Source: Bradyrhizobium sp. 199
Lineage (GTDB): Bacteria; Pseudomonadota; Alphaproteobacteria; Rhizobiales; Xanthobacteraceae
DNA length: 64,000 nucleotides
Assembly (NCBI RefSeq): GCF_023073355.1
Contig: NZ_JADPJI010000008.1
Coordinates: 842,744 to 906,743 of the forward strand
Direction of reading: 5' to 3'
In this document: positions 36,933-45,407 of the stretch, one piece after another
Numbering within the stretch: position 1 is the stretch's first letter
Layout: the number at the start of each line of letters is the position of its first letter
The notes under the pieces: generated by a model
Databases searched by the model: none
Seen by the model: the letters and a program-made list of their open reading frames with translations, nothing else
What the model was told of the DNA's origin: nothing
Program-made: the position numbers and the translations under genes

Positions 36933-36957
36933 GGAACTTAGCTGCGCACAGTTCGTT
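36933..36957 (+). promoter_or_regulatory. Candidate sigma-EcfG promoter
   Basis: GGAAC at 36933-36937, 16 bases, CGTT at 36954-36957, upstream of the His-rich protein (start 36999). Same layout as the element at 723-747. Exact match to the alphaproteobacterial consensus; activity inferred. Confidence 0.6.
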
Positions 36958-36998
36958 CGTTGAACGGACGAATGCGCTCACCCCCAATGGAGGACTTG

Positions 36999-37223
36999 AT
37001 GAAGAAACTTGCGCTCGCTGCGTCGCTGGTCATTGCGGCCGGCTTTACATTTAGCAGCCCTGTACTGGCCAAGGGTGGGCATGGCGGCGGTCATGGCCAT
37101 GGTCACGGTCATTCGATGGGCCATCATCACCATGGCACCCCGCACGGATGGTCGCGTGGACGCAAGGTCGGCTGGCGCGGTCACGGCTGCCCGCCCGGCC
37201 TGCGGATGCAAGGCCGCTGCTGA
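36999..37223 (+). CDS. Exported His/Gly-rich small protein
   Basis: 74 residues from the ATG at 36999 with GGAGGACTTG upstream. Signal peptide 1-25 (ending SPVLA). The mature part opens with a Gly-His repeat tract (about 26-47) including HHHH, followed by a basic segment and two Cys. The His tract would bind Ni, Zn or Cu, so a periplasmic metal-buffering role is reasonable. It has a candidate stress promoter and its own terminator, so it is monocistronic. Confidence 0.75.
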   Translation: MKKLALAASLVIAAGFTFSSPVLAKGGHGGGHGHGHGHSMGHHHHGTPHGWSRGRKVGWRGHGCPPGLRMQGRC

Positions 37224-37245
37224 AGCCCCATCCGCCAATCATTGC

Positions 37246-37278
37246 AAGGCGTCGCCCCTGAACGGGCGGCGCCTTTTT
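37246..37278 (+). terminator. Rho-independent terminator
   Basis: GGCGTCGCCC (37248-37257) and GGGCGGCGCC (37264-37273) form a 10-bp stem with one G-U pair, followed by TTTTT. It ends the His-rich gene transcript. Confidence 0.75.
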
Positions 37279-37303
37279 CGAAAATGACGCAAGGGCAGAG
37301 ATC

Positions 37304-38569
37304 CTACCCGAACCGGTGATTATACCGCTCCACCGTGAGCTCACTGACGTCGATTTCCGGCTTCCTGCCCGACAGCATGTCGGCGAGGACGCGACCCGAG
37401 CCGCAGGACATGGTCCAGCCGAGCGTGCCATGGCCGGTGTTGAGGTGGAGGTTGGCGTATTGCGTCGGGCCGATCACGGGCGGACCGTCCGGCGTCATCG
37501 GACGCAGGCCGCTCCAGAATGTCGCCTTGGAAAGATCGCCGCCGCGCGGGAACAGGTCGGTCAGCGAGTGATCGAGCGTGGCGCGGCGCGCATCATAGAG
37601 CTTGTCCGAATAGCCGGAGATCTCGGCGGTGCCGCCGACGCGGATGCGATTGCCAAGGCGCGTGATCGCGACCTTGTAGCTCTCGTCCATCACGGTGGAT
37701 GCCGGCGCGCCCGTGGCGTCCTTGATCGGCACCGTGATCGAATAGCCCTTGACCGGATAAACCGGCAACGAAATGCCGAGCGGCGCCACGAGGCGCGACG
37801 ACCAGCTTCCGAGCGCGAGGACGTAGGCGTCGGCCTGCAACGTGCCGGCCCCCGTCACGACGCCGCTGACACGCGCACCCTCGGTGACGATGCGCTCGAT
37901 CCCGGTGTTGAGCATGAAGCGCACGCCGAGCGCCTCGGCATGCTTGGCCAGTGCCTGCGTGAACATGTGGCAGTCGCCGGTCTCGTCCTGCGGCAAGCGA
38001 AGCCCGCCGACGAATTTCTCCTTTACGCCCGATAGCGCCGGCTCGACTGCGATGCAGCCCTCGCGGCTCAGCACTTCGAAAGGGACGCCGTATTGCTTGA
38101 GCACGGCGATGTCCTCAGCCGTGCCGTCGAGCTGCGCCTGGTAGCGGAACAGCTGCAGCGTGCCCTGCGCACGCTCGTCATATTGAATGCCGATGTCGCG
38201 GCGGAGATCGCGCAGCGCGTCGCGGCTGTATTCCGCGATCGGGATCATCCGGCTCTTGTTGACGGCGTAACGCGCGCTGGTGCAGTTGCGCAGCATCTTG
38301 AGCAGCCAGACCCACATCACAGGATCGAGCTTCGGCCGGATCACCAGCGGGCCATGCTTCATCAAGAGCCACTTGACCGCCTTCACCGGCACGCCGGGAC
38401 CGGCCCAGGGCGAGGAATAGCCGGGCGACACCTCGCCGGCATTGGCGAAGGAGGTCTCAAGCGCCGGCGCCGGCTGACGGTCGACGATCGTCACCTCGTG
38501 ACCGGCACGTGCGAGGTAGTAGGCAGAGGTGACACCGATGACACCGCTGCCGAGAATCAAGACTTTCAC
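37304..38569 (-). CDS. dadA: D-amino acid dehydrogenase (FAD)
   Basis: 421 residues from a GTG at 38569 (GGGAG upstream). The Rossmann fingerprint is ILGSGVIGVTSAYYLARAG at 4-22, and the C-terminal FAD contact is GHGTLGWTMSCGSGR. Length and pattern match DadA, a membrane-associated enzyme that oxidatively deaminates D-amino acids and passes electrons to the respiratory chain. It follows an omega-transaminase on the same strand by 70 bp, so the pair probably forms one amine/amino-acid catabolic operon. Confidence 0.9.
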   Translation of the reverse strand: MKVLILGSGVIGVTSAYYLARAGHEVTIVDRQPAPALETSFANAGEVSPGYSSPWAGPGVPVKAVKWLLMKHGPLVIRPKLDPVMWVWLLKMLRNCTSARYAVNKSRMIPIAEYSRDALRDLRRDIGIQYDERAQGTLQLFRYQAQLDGTAEDIAVLKQYGVPFEVLSREGCIAVEPALSGVKEKFVGGLRLPQDETGDCHMFTQALAKHAEALGVRFMLNTGIERIVTEGARVSGVVTGAGTLQADAYVLALGSWSSRLVAPLGISLPVYPVKGYSITVPIKDATGAPASTVMDESYKVAITRLGNRIRVGGTAEISGYSDKLYDARRATLDHSLTDLFPRGGDLSKATFWSGLRPMTPDGPPVIGPTQYANLHLNTGHGTLGWTMSCGSGRVLADMLSGRKPEIDVSELTVERYNHRFG

Positions 38570-38639
38570 GCTTGGTCAAACTCCCGCGGCATCACGCTCG
38601 CCGCTGCAAGGAAACAACTCGCAACGGCGAGAGCAATTA

Positions 38640-39968
38640 TCACGCCACCCGCTTGATGGCGTCGCCAAGAATGGAGACGATATCGTCGATGTGGCTCTTC
38701 TCGACGATCAGCGGCGGCGACAGCGCGAAGCTATCGCCGCTCATGCGGAAGTACAGCCCGCGATTGAAGCAGTCGACCATGACGTCGTAGCCGCGCGCAC
38801 CGACCGCACCGTCACGCGACGACAGCTCGACCGCGCCCATCAGGCCGCAATTGCGGATGTCGACGACATTGGGCAGGCCCTTCAGCGAATGCAGCGCATC
38901 GCGCCAGTATTCCGCGATCGAGGCACCACGCGTCAGCAGGCCTTCGTCCTTGTAGATGTCGAGCGTCGCGATACCGGCAGCGCAGGCGGTCGGATGCGCG
39001 GAATAAGTGTAGCCGTGGAACAGCTCCATCGCGTTCTCCGGGCCGACCATCAGGCCGTCGTGAACCTTGCGGCTCGCAAACACGGCACCGCAGGGAATGG
39101 TGCCGTTGGTGATGCCTTTGGCCGTCGTCATCATGTCGGGCGTTACGCCGAAGAAGTTGGCGGCGAACGGCGTGCCGAGGCGGCCGAAGCCGGTGATGAC
39201 CTCGTCGAAGATCAGGAGGATGCCGTGCTTGTCGCAGATCTCGCGCAGGCGCTGCAGATAGCCCTTCGGCGGCGGCAGCACCGCGGTCGAGCCCGGCACC
39301 GGCTCGACGATCACGGCAGCGATGGTCTCGGCGCCGTGCAAGGCCACCAGGCGCTCGAGATCATCGGCGAGTTCGGCGCCGTGCTCGGGCTGATCCTTGG
39401 CGAAGGCATTGCGGGTGAGATCATGGGTATGGCGAATGTGGTCGACACCCGGCAGCAGGGTCGCGAAGGCGCGGCGGTTGGCGACCATGCCGCCAACCGA
39501 GGTGCCGCCGAAGCCGACGCCGTGATAGCCGCGCTCACGGCCGATCAGGCGGGTGCGGCTGGCCTGGCCGTTGGCGCGGTGATAGGCGAGCGCGATCTTC
39601 AGTGCGGTGTCGACCGACTCTGAGCCCGAGTTGGTGAAGAAAATGCGGTCGAGGCCCTTCGGCGCGATCTCGGCGAGCCGCTCGGCGAAGTCGAACGCCA
39701 GCGGATGGCCCATCTGGAAGGACGGCGCGAAGTCCAGCGTCATCAGCTGCCGCTCGACGGCGGCGGCGATCTGCTTGCGGCCGTGGCCGGCGTTGACGCA
39801 CCAGAGGCCGGCGGAGCCGTCAATCACCTTGCGCCCGTCGACGGTGGTGTAATGCATGCCCTCGGCCGAGGAGAACAGGCGCGGCGCCTTCTTGAACTGC
39901 CGGTTGGCCGTGAACGGCATCCAGAACGAGTCGGTCTTGATAGTGTTCGGAATCTGATGAAGGGTCAC
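38640..39968 (-). CDS. Class III omega-aminotransferase (beta-alanine:pyruvate type)
   Basis: 442 residues from a GTG at 39968, preferred over a GTG at 40004 because AAAGGAG lies directly upstream. The PLP site shows IFDEVITGFGR (cofactor Asp) and TTAKGITNG (Schiff-base Lys), and SGSESVDTALKIA binds the phosphate. The start NTIKTDSFWMPFTANRQFK is typical of beta-alanine:pyruvate aminotransferases. It is divergent from an XRE-cupin regulator, a context common for polyamine or beta-alanine catabolism. Confidence 0.88.
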   Translation of the reverse strand: MTLHQIPNTIKTDSFWMPFTANRQFKKAPRLFSSAEGMHYTTVDGRKVIDGSAGLWCVNAGHGRKQIAAAVERQLMTLDFAPSFQMGHPLAFDFAERLAEIAPKGLDRIFFTNSGSESVDTALKIALAYHRANGQASRTRLIGRERGYHGVGFGGTSVGGMVANRRAFATLLPGVDHIRHTHDLTRNAFAKDQPEHGAELADDLERLVALHGAETIAAVIVEPVPGSTAVLPPPKGYLQRLREICDKHGILLIFDEVITGFGRLGTPFAANFFGVTPDMMTTAKGITNGTIPCGAVFASRKVHDGLMVGPENAMELFHGYTYSAHPTACAAGIATLDIYKDEGLLTRGASIAEYWRDALHSLKGLPNVVDIRNCGLMGAVELSSRDGAVGARGYDVMVDCFNRGLYFRMSGDSFALSPPLIVEKSHIDDIVSILGDAIKRVA

Positions 39969-40014
39969 GGCCGCGCTCCTTTGCTGATCTGCCAGCAGAG
40001 CCACGTCTAGGAAA

Positions 40015-40046
40015 GCGCAACAAGTCCTTTTCTGTTGCGCCGCAAC
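40015..40046. promoter_or_regulatory. Candidate operator, overlapping inverted repeats
   Basis: GCGCAAC (40015-40021) mirrors GTTGCGC (40034-40040) across 12 bp, and GTTGCGCCGCAAC (40034-40046) is a perfect 13-bp palindrome. Both lie between the divergent transaminase and XRE-cupin genes, so it is the likely binding site of that regulator. Confidence 0.45.
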
Positions 40047-40127
40047 CTATTGATTTCGCTGGGGCTGCCGGTCCATATTTGCGCGATCCGCAACACCTGC
40101 AACACGGGACAGGGCCGGGACCAGGGC

Positions 40128-40676
40128 ATGAGCGTCGACATCGGTGGACGGCTCCGATTCATCCGGGCGCGGCACAAGCTGTCGCAGCGCGCACTCGCCA
40201 AGCGAGCGGGCGTCACCAATTCGACGATCTCGTTGATCGAATCCAACCAGATGAACCCATCGGTCGGCGCGCTCAAGCGCATCCTCGACGGCATTCCGAT
40301 GGGGCTCGCCGAGTTCTTCGCGCTGGAGCCGGAGTCGAGGCGCAAGATCTTCTACCGCGCAGAGGAGCTGACCGAGGTCGGCAAGAAGCCTATCTCGTAT
40401 CGCCAGGTCGGCGACAATCTGTTCGGCCGCAGCCTGCAGATGTTGAAGGAGCGCTACGAGCCCGGCAGCGACACCGGGCGCGTGCACCTCGTGCATGACG
40501 GCGAGGAAGGCGGCATCGTGATTTCAGGCAAGCTCGAAGTGACCGTCGAGGACGAGCGCCGCATTCTCAATCCGGGCGATGCGTATTATTTCGAGAGCCG
40601 CCGCCCGCACCGTTTCCGCTGCGTCGGCGGCAAGCCGTGCGAAGTGATCTCGGCCTGCACGCCGCCGACGTTTTGA
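40128..40676 (+). CDS. XRE-HTH plus cupin transcriptional regulator (PuuR-like)
   Basis: 182 residues. The HTH spans about 6-62 (LSQRALAKRAGVTNSTISLIE), the cupin about 105-178 with the metal/ligand pattern HLVHDGEEGG and PGDAYYFESRRPHRF. PuuR-type regulators sense amines or amino acids through the cupin and usually repress neighbouring catabolic genes. The divergent transaminase-dadA operon is the natural target. The upstream frame is open but lacks a ribosome site. Confidence 0.87.
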   Translation: MSVDIGGRLRFIRARHKLSQRALAKRAGVTNSTISLIESNQMNPSVGALKRILDGIPMGLAEFFALEPESRRKIFYRAEELTEVGKKPISYRQVGDNLFGRSLQMLKERYEPGSDTGRVHLVHDGEEGGIVISGKLEVTVEDERRILNPGDAYYFESRRPHRFRCVGGKPCEVISACTPPTF

Positions 40677-40698
40677 GATGGCGGCAGGCCGAAAGCCT

Positions 40699-42960
40699 TC
40701 AAGGCTGCGTCAACAGATCATCGATCTTGATCGGGAAACGACGCACACGGACGCCGGTCGCGTGCCAGACCGCATTGGCGACCGCGCCGGCACTTCCTGT
40801 GATGCCGATCTCGCCGACGCCCTTGATGCCCAGCGCATTGACGTGCGGATCGTGCTCCTCGACCGTGACGACGTCGAGCGGCGGCACGTCGGCATTCACG
40901 GGGACGTGGTACTCGCCGAGATTGGCATTCATGATCCGGCCGGTGCGTCGGTCAGTGATCGCCTCCTCGTGCAGCGCAAAGGACAGGCCCCAGATCATGC
41001 CGCCGAACAGCTGGCTCTGCACCATGCGCGGGTTGACGATGCGCCCCGCCGCGAAGGCGCCGACCATGCGGCTGACCCGGATCTGGCCGAGTTCGGGATC
41101 GACCTTTACCTCCGCAAACACGGCGCCATGGGCATGCATGGCGTATTCCTCCATGGCCGCGGGATTCGGCACGCCGGTGCCCCGTGCCTCGACCTCGGCG
41201 ACGCCGGCCCGCGCGAGGATCTCGGCGTAGCTCTCGCTGCGGCTCTCGTCGTCGCGCCGGATCAACCTGCCATCGCGCGCGATCACGCCGGCATTGCCGG
41301 CGCCGAACAGCGGCGAGCGCCCGTCATTGGTTGCGAGATCAGCGAGCTTTGCGATCACGGCCGCGCCGGCGCTGTGGATCGCAGCGCCCGCGGTTGCCGT
41401 GTGCGCGGAGCCGCCGGCGATACCGGCATCGGGCAAATCGGACGTACCGGACTTGAACGTGACCCGGTCGATATCGAGCCCGACGGCATCGGCCGCGATC
41501 TGGGCCAGCGCCGTCCAGGCGCCCTGACCCATGTCGTGCGCGCCGATTTCCATCACGCCTGAACCGTCGCGGCGGATCGCCGCGCGCGCCTCGGCCTGGA
41601 ACATCAGCGCCGGGAAGGTCGCCGTGCCCATGCCCCAGCCGACCAGAAGGCCGGCATCGTCGCGCATCTGCCGCGGCTGCAGCGAACGCTTCGCCCAGCC
41701 AAAGCGCGCCGCGCCCTGTTCGTAGCAGGCGCGCAGCGCTTTTGAAGAGAACGGCTTGCCGCTGATCGGCTCGCGCTCGGCATAGTTCTTCAGGCGGAAG
41801 GCAAGCGGATCCATGCCGCAGGCCCAGGCCATCTCGTCGATCGCGCTCTCCAGCGCAATCGAGCCGGTCGCCTCGCCGGGCGCCCGCATGAACAGTGGCG
41901 TTCCGGTGTTGACACGCACGGCATCATGCGAGGTGCGGATCGCCGGCGCCGCATAGAGCGTGTGCGAGGCGTCCGCTGCGGGCTCGTAGAAATCGTCGAA
42001 CGTGCTCGACACGGTCCTGGCGTGATGATCGAGCGCGGTCAGGCGTCCTTCTCCGTCGGCGCCAATGCGCAGCCGTTGGCGCGTCGGCGCACGATGGCCG
42101 ACCGGCCCATACATCTGCTCGCGGCGCAGCACGAGTTTGACCGGCCTGCCGACGAGCTTGGCGGCCATGATGCCGAGAGTTTGCGGTCCCGCCAAAAATC
42201 CCTTCGAACCAAAGCCGCCGCCGAGAAAAGGACTGCGGATGTGGATCTTGTCGTGGGCGATGCCGAACAGCTCGGCGATGCGCGCCAGCGACAGCCTCAG
42301 GCCCTGGGTCGGCATGTCGACCGACAATTTGTCGCCGTCCCAATGAGCCACGATCGCATGCGGCTCCATCGCATTATGATATTGCGGCGGCGTCTCGTAG
42401 ACCGCGTCGATCTGCTTCTCGGCCGAAGCAAGGCCGGCCTCGACATCGCCGCGGTGATTTTCGGTGGGATTGCCGACGCCGACGGCGGGCGGCACGAAGC
42501 TCTCGCCGGCATCGAGACCGACCAACGCCGGCAGCGACTCATAGCGCGGCGCCAGCAACACGGCGCCTTCCGTCGCGGCTTCGAGCGTCTCGGCGATCAC
42601 GACGGCGATCGGCTGATTGGCGTAGCGGACCTCATGGCTCTGCAACACCTCCATCCGGAACACGAACGGACTGGTCTTGATCTCGGGGTCGATCGCGAGC
42701 GGCGGCTTGTGGTCGGGCGTCATGACATCGACAACGCCGCGATGGCGCTTTGCGGCGGCGACATCGAGCGAGACCACGCGGCCGCGCGAGATGCCGGCGA
42801 CGGCCATCACCGCAAACAGCATCCCGGGCGGATGATTGTCGGCGGCATAGGTGGCCTGCCCCGTGACCTTGAGGACGCCGTCGCGGCGGGTCAACGGCTG
42901 GCCGATATTCGAGCCGTGCCGAAGATGAGCGGGTGCGCTGGTGAGGTTGAGCTCAGGCAT
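40699..42960 (-). CDS. Molybdenum aldehyde oxidoreductase, large subunit (PaoC-like)
   Basis: 753 residues from the ATG at 42960. Xanthine oxidase fold: molybdopterin contacts SPFLGGGFGSKGF and RAPGEATG, active-site Glu in GVGEIGITG near the C-terminus. Substrates of the family are aldehydes or N-heterocycles. The frame continues upstream through the FAD gene, which is not coding in this frame. The start overlaps the FAD subunit stop by 8 nt, so the three subunits are coupled in the order FeS, FAD, Mo. Confidence 0.9.
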   Translation of the reverse strand: MPELNLTSAPAHLRHGSNIGQPLTRRDGVLKVTGQATYAADNHPPGMLFAVMAVAGISRGRVVSLDVAAAKRHRGVVDVMTPDHKPPLAIDPEIKTSPFVFRMEVLQSHEVRYANQPIAVVIAETLEAATEGAVLLAPRYESLPALVGLDAGESFVPPAVGVGNPTENHRGDVEAGLASAEKQIDAVYETPPQYHNAMEPHAIVAHWDGDKLSVDMPTQGLRLSLARIAELFGIAHDKIHIRSPFLGGGFGSKGFLAGPQTLGIMAAKLVGRPVKLVLRREQMYGPVGHRAPTRQRLRIGADGEGRLTALDHHARTVSSTFDDFYEPAADASHTLYAAPAIRTSHDAVRVNTGTPLFMRAPGEATGSIALESAIDEMAWACGMDPLAFRLKNYAEREPISGKPFSSKALRACYEQGAARFGWAKRSLQPRQMRDDAGLLVGWGMGTATFPALMFQAEARAAIRRDGSGVMEIGAHDMGQGAWTALAQIAADAVGLDIDRVTFKSGTSDLPDAGIAGGSAHTATAGAAIHSAGAAVIAKLADLATNDGRSPLFGAGNAGVIARDGRLIRRDDESRSESYAEILARAGVAEVEARGTGVPNPAAMEEYAMHAHGAVFAEVKVDPELGQIRVSRMVGAFAAGRIVNPRMVQSQLFGGMIWGLSFALHEEAITDRRTGRIMNANLGEYHVPVNADVPPLDVVTVEEHDPHVNALGIKGVGEIGITGSAGAVANAVWHATGVRVRRFPIKIDDLLTQP

Positions 42961-44008
42961 GGATGGCTCCGGTGGTCGAGGCAAAGGGAGAGGCCGGCAG
43001 CGCCGGCAGGCGCGCGGGCGTGCCGGCGGCGGCGAGGGCCAGCGCGCGCACGACGATGCGGCGCGCGAGCTCGATCTTGAAGGCGTTGTCGCCGGATGGC
43101 TTTGCGTCGGTGAGCGCGCGCCAGCCGGCTTCCTGGAAAGCGTCGGCCGTGGGCGCGACGCCCCTGAGAACATCCTCCGCGCCGCGGGCGCGCCAGGGTT
43201 TTGCAGCGACACCGCCAAGCGCGAGCCGCGCTTCAATGATCTTGCCGCTCTCGATCCGCAACGCAGCGGCGGCAGACACCATTGCGAAGGCGTAGGAGGT
43301 GCGCTCACGGACCTTGAGGTAGCGCGCATGCGCGGCGAAGCCGCTTGCCACCGGCGGCAGGCGCACCGCGACGATGAGATCGCCGGGCTCAAGCGCGGAC
43401 TCGCGCTCGGGCGCATCGCCCGGCAGGCGATGCAACGCCTCGAGCGCGATCTCGCGCCGGCCGTTCCTGCCCTCGATCTCGACGACGGCATCGAGCGCAA
43501 CCAGCGGCACGCAGAAATCGGACGGATGCGTGGCGATGCAGTGTTCGCTCCAGCCGAGCACGGCGTGGCTGCGATTCTCGCCGTGGCGGGCGTCGCAGCC
43601 GCTGCCGGCATCGCGCTTGTTGCAGCGGCTGGCGGTGTCGTAGAAATACGCACAGCGCGTCCGCTGCAGGAGATTGCCGCCGACAGTCGCGGCGTTGCGC
43701 AACTGCGCGGATGCACCGGAGAGCAGTGCTTCGGCGACGGCCGGATAGGACCTCGCGAAATCCGCGTCATGTGCGAGATCGGCATTGCGGACGAGCGCGC
43801 CGATGCGCAAGCCACCATCGGCGAGGCGCTCGATGCCGTCGAGCCCTCCGAGATGGGTGACGTCGACGAGACGATCCGGACGGCTGATATTGCCCTTCAT
43901 CAGATCAAGCAGATTGGTGCCGGCGGCGAGATAGACCGCGCCGGGCTGGGCCGCGGCGGCGATGGCCTCGGTGACCGTGGCGGGCCTGACATAATCGAAC
44001 GGCTTCAT
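42953..44008 (-). CDS. Molybdenum aldehyde oxidoreductase, FAD subunit with 4Fe-4S loop (PaoB-like)
   Basis: 351 residues. The FAD site has YLAAGTNLLDLMKG and ATVGGNLLQRTRC. After it comes a Cys-bearing loop (TRCAYFYDTASRCNKR, GSGCDA, SEHCIATHP) that in E. coli PaoB binds a [4Fe-4S] cluster absent from ordinary xanthine dehydrogenases. It identifies the PaoABC type, a periplasmic aldehyde oxidoreductase in E. coli; here no Tat signal is seen on the FeS subunit, so this one is probably cytoplasmic. Its start overlaps the FeS gene stop as ATGA. Confidence 0.9.
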   Translation of the reverse strand: MKPFDYVRPATVTEAIAAAAQPGAVYLAAGTNLLDLMKGNISRPDRLVDVTHLGGLDGIERLADGGLRIGALVRNADLAHDADFARSYPAVAEALLSGASAQLRNAATVGGNLLQRTRCAYFYDTASRCNKRDAGSGCDARHGENRSHAVLGWSEHCIATHPSDFCVPLVALDAVVEIEGRNGRREIALEALHRLPGDAPERESALEPGDLIVAVRLPPVASGFAAHARYLKVRERTSYAFAMVSAAAALRIESGKIIEARLALGGVAAKPWRARGAEDVLRGVAPTADAFQEAGWRALTDAKPSGDNAFKIELARRIVVRALALAAAGTPARLPALPASPFASTTGAIHA

Positions 44009-44502
44009 GCGGAGCGCCTCTGGTTGGTTTCGTCAGCGTGTCCTTGCGCCTCGAGCACGGCATCGACGATGCCGGCATAGGCGCCGCAACGGCACAGATT
44101 GCCGCTCATGCATTCTCGGATGCGTTCGGGATCCCTGCCGGCCTGCGCCTCGCTCATCATGCCGATGGCGCTCATGATCTGCCCGGGCGTGCAGAAGCCG
44201 CACTGGAAGCCGTCATGGGCAATGAAGGCGGCCTGCACGGGATGAAGCTGGTCGCCGCGCGCAACGCCTTCGATGGTGAGGATGTCGGCGCCGTCATGGC
44301 TGACGGCGAGTGCGAGGCAGGAGTTGATGCGCTTGCCGTCGACCAGAATGGTGCAGGCGCCGCACTGGCCGCGGTCGCATCCCTTCTTGGTTCCGGTGAG
44401 GTGAAGGCGCTCACGCAGGAGATCGAGCAGCGTGACGCGCGGATCGTCGAGGACGAAGTCGCGCCGCGCACCGTTCACGGTGAGGCTGATGGAGTGGTTC
44501 AT
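44005..44502 (-). CDS. Molybdenum aldehyde oxidoreductase, 2Fe-2S subunit (PaoA-like)
   Basis: 165 residues. Two clusters: plant-type CDRGQCGACTILVDG with a following Cys (NSC), and the helical CGFCTPGQ with CRCG. It starts with MNHSISLTVNGARRDF and has no leader, so the enzyme should be cytosolic. It is first in the operon and divergent from a TetR gene, the probable regulator. No maturation factor (XdhC/PaoD-like) is visible within the window. Confidence 0.9.
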   Translation of the reverse strand: MNHSISLTVNGARRDFVLDDPRVTLLDLLRERLHLTGTKKGCDRGQCGACTILVDGKRINSCLALAVSHDGADILTIEGVARGDQLHPVQAAFIAHDGFQCGFCTPGQIMSAIGMMSEAQAGRDPERIRECMSGNLCRCGAYAGIVDAVLEAQGHADETNQRRSA

Positions 44503-44701
44503 ACAAGGCTCCGATCAGATATGGACATGAGTGATCGCGCAGCGCGCCACCGCCGTGGCCGCGGTCGATCCGCGCCCGCCGGGTACACAGTCCCGGCTTG
44601 CACTTGGCCCAAGATACGGAGGCACCCTCCGTTTAACAAGGGCCGCCGGAAAATATTTGGAATTTCTCAAAAGCCCGTGCGCCACACGCGATGCAGCCAG
44701 C

Positions 44702-44734
44702 CAAGGGTTCAACAAGGGTGCAACGAGGGTTCAA
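44702..44734. repeat. Three tandem 11-bp repeats between pao-like operon and tetR
   Basis: CAAGGGTTCAA, CAAGGGTGCAA and CGAGGGTTCAA follow each other without gap, 31 bp before the TetR start. Exact 11-bp phasing puts each unit on about the same helix face, which suits a cooperative regulator site. The rest of the 263-bp gap shows no gene. Confidence 0.55.
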
Positions 44735-44765
44735 TCTGACCAATTCGTGATCTACATTGCCTGAT

Positions 44766-45404
44766 ATGGACGACCATACCGACCAGACCCGAAAACCCCG
44801 CGCGGACGCCGTGCGCAATCGCGAGCGTGTGCTCGAAGCGGCGAAGGCCGTGTTCAACGCGGGGGGCCCTGAGGCGAGTCTGGAGGCCGTGGCCAAGCGC
44901 GCCGGGGTCGGCATCGGCACGCTCTATCGGCACTTCCCCACGCGCGAGGATCTGTTCGAGGCGGTGTACCGGCGCGAGGTCGAGCAGCTCAGCGAGCTTG
45001 CCGAGCATCTGCGAAGCGCCAAGGACCCGGTCGACGCGCTGCGCCGCTGGCTGCGCTCCGCCGTCGAATTCGTCGCCACGAAAAAGGGCATGTCCGCCGC
45101 GCTGGCGCTGACCTATCAGAGTTCGTCCGAGCTCGCCGCCTTTTCGATGGACCGGCTGACCAAGGCGATCGGCTCGTTGCTCGGGCGCGCGGCTGAGGCC
45201 GGCCAAATGCGGGGCGATATGAGTCCGGAGGATCTGCTCAGGGCCCTGATCGGCATGTGCTACATGCACGATCAGCCCGGCTGGCAATCCTCGGTGCTGC
45301 GCATGCTGGACGTGTTCGTGGATGGACTCCGCGTGCAGCCCGCCGCCAAGGCCAAGGCGCGCGCGGCCAAGCGGACGACGCCCCCCGAGAAGCGGAAACG
45401 GTAG
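44766..45404 (+). CDS. TetR family regulator
   Basis: 212 residues from the ATG at 44766; a TTG at 44757 is possible. The HTH is at about 20-65 (ASLEAVAKRAGVGIGTLYRHFPTRE). The ligand domain fits the large class with a C-terminal TetR_C-type domain (MRGDMSPEDLLRALIGMCY). The last ~20 residues are Lys/Arg/Ala-rich. It is divergent from the molybdenum enzyme operon and most likely represses it until an aldehyde or related inducer is present. Confidence 0.87.
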   Translation: MDDHTDQTRKPRADAVRNRERVLEAAKAVFNAGGPEASLEAVAKRAGVGIGTLYRHFPTREDLFEAVYRREVEQLSELAEHLRSAKDPVDALRRWLRSAVEFVATKKGMSAALALTYQSSSELAAFSMDRLTKAIGSLLGRAAEAGQMRGDMSPEDLLRALIGMCYMHDQPGWQSSVLRMLDVFVDGLRVQPAAKAKARAAKRTTPPEKRKR

Positions 45405-45407
45405 GGA

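Noticed and set aside
40699..43818. Extension of the PaoC-like gene to 1039 codons
   Set aside because: The extra 286 codons are antisense-like Arg/Ser-rich sequence in another frame of the FAD subunit; the ATG at 42960 matches the family start.
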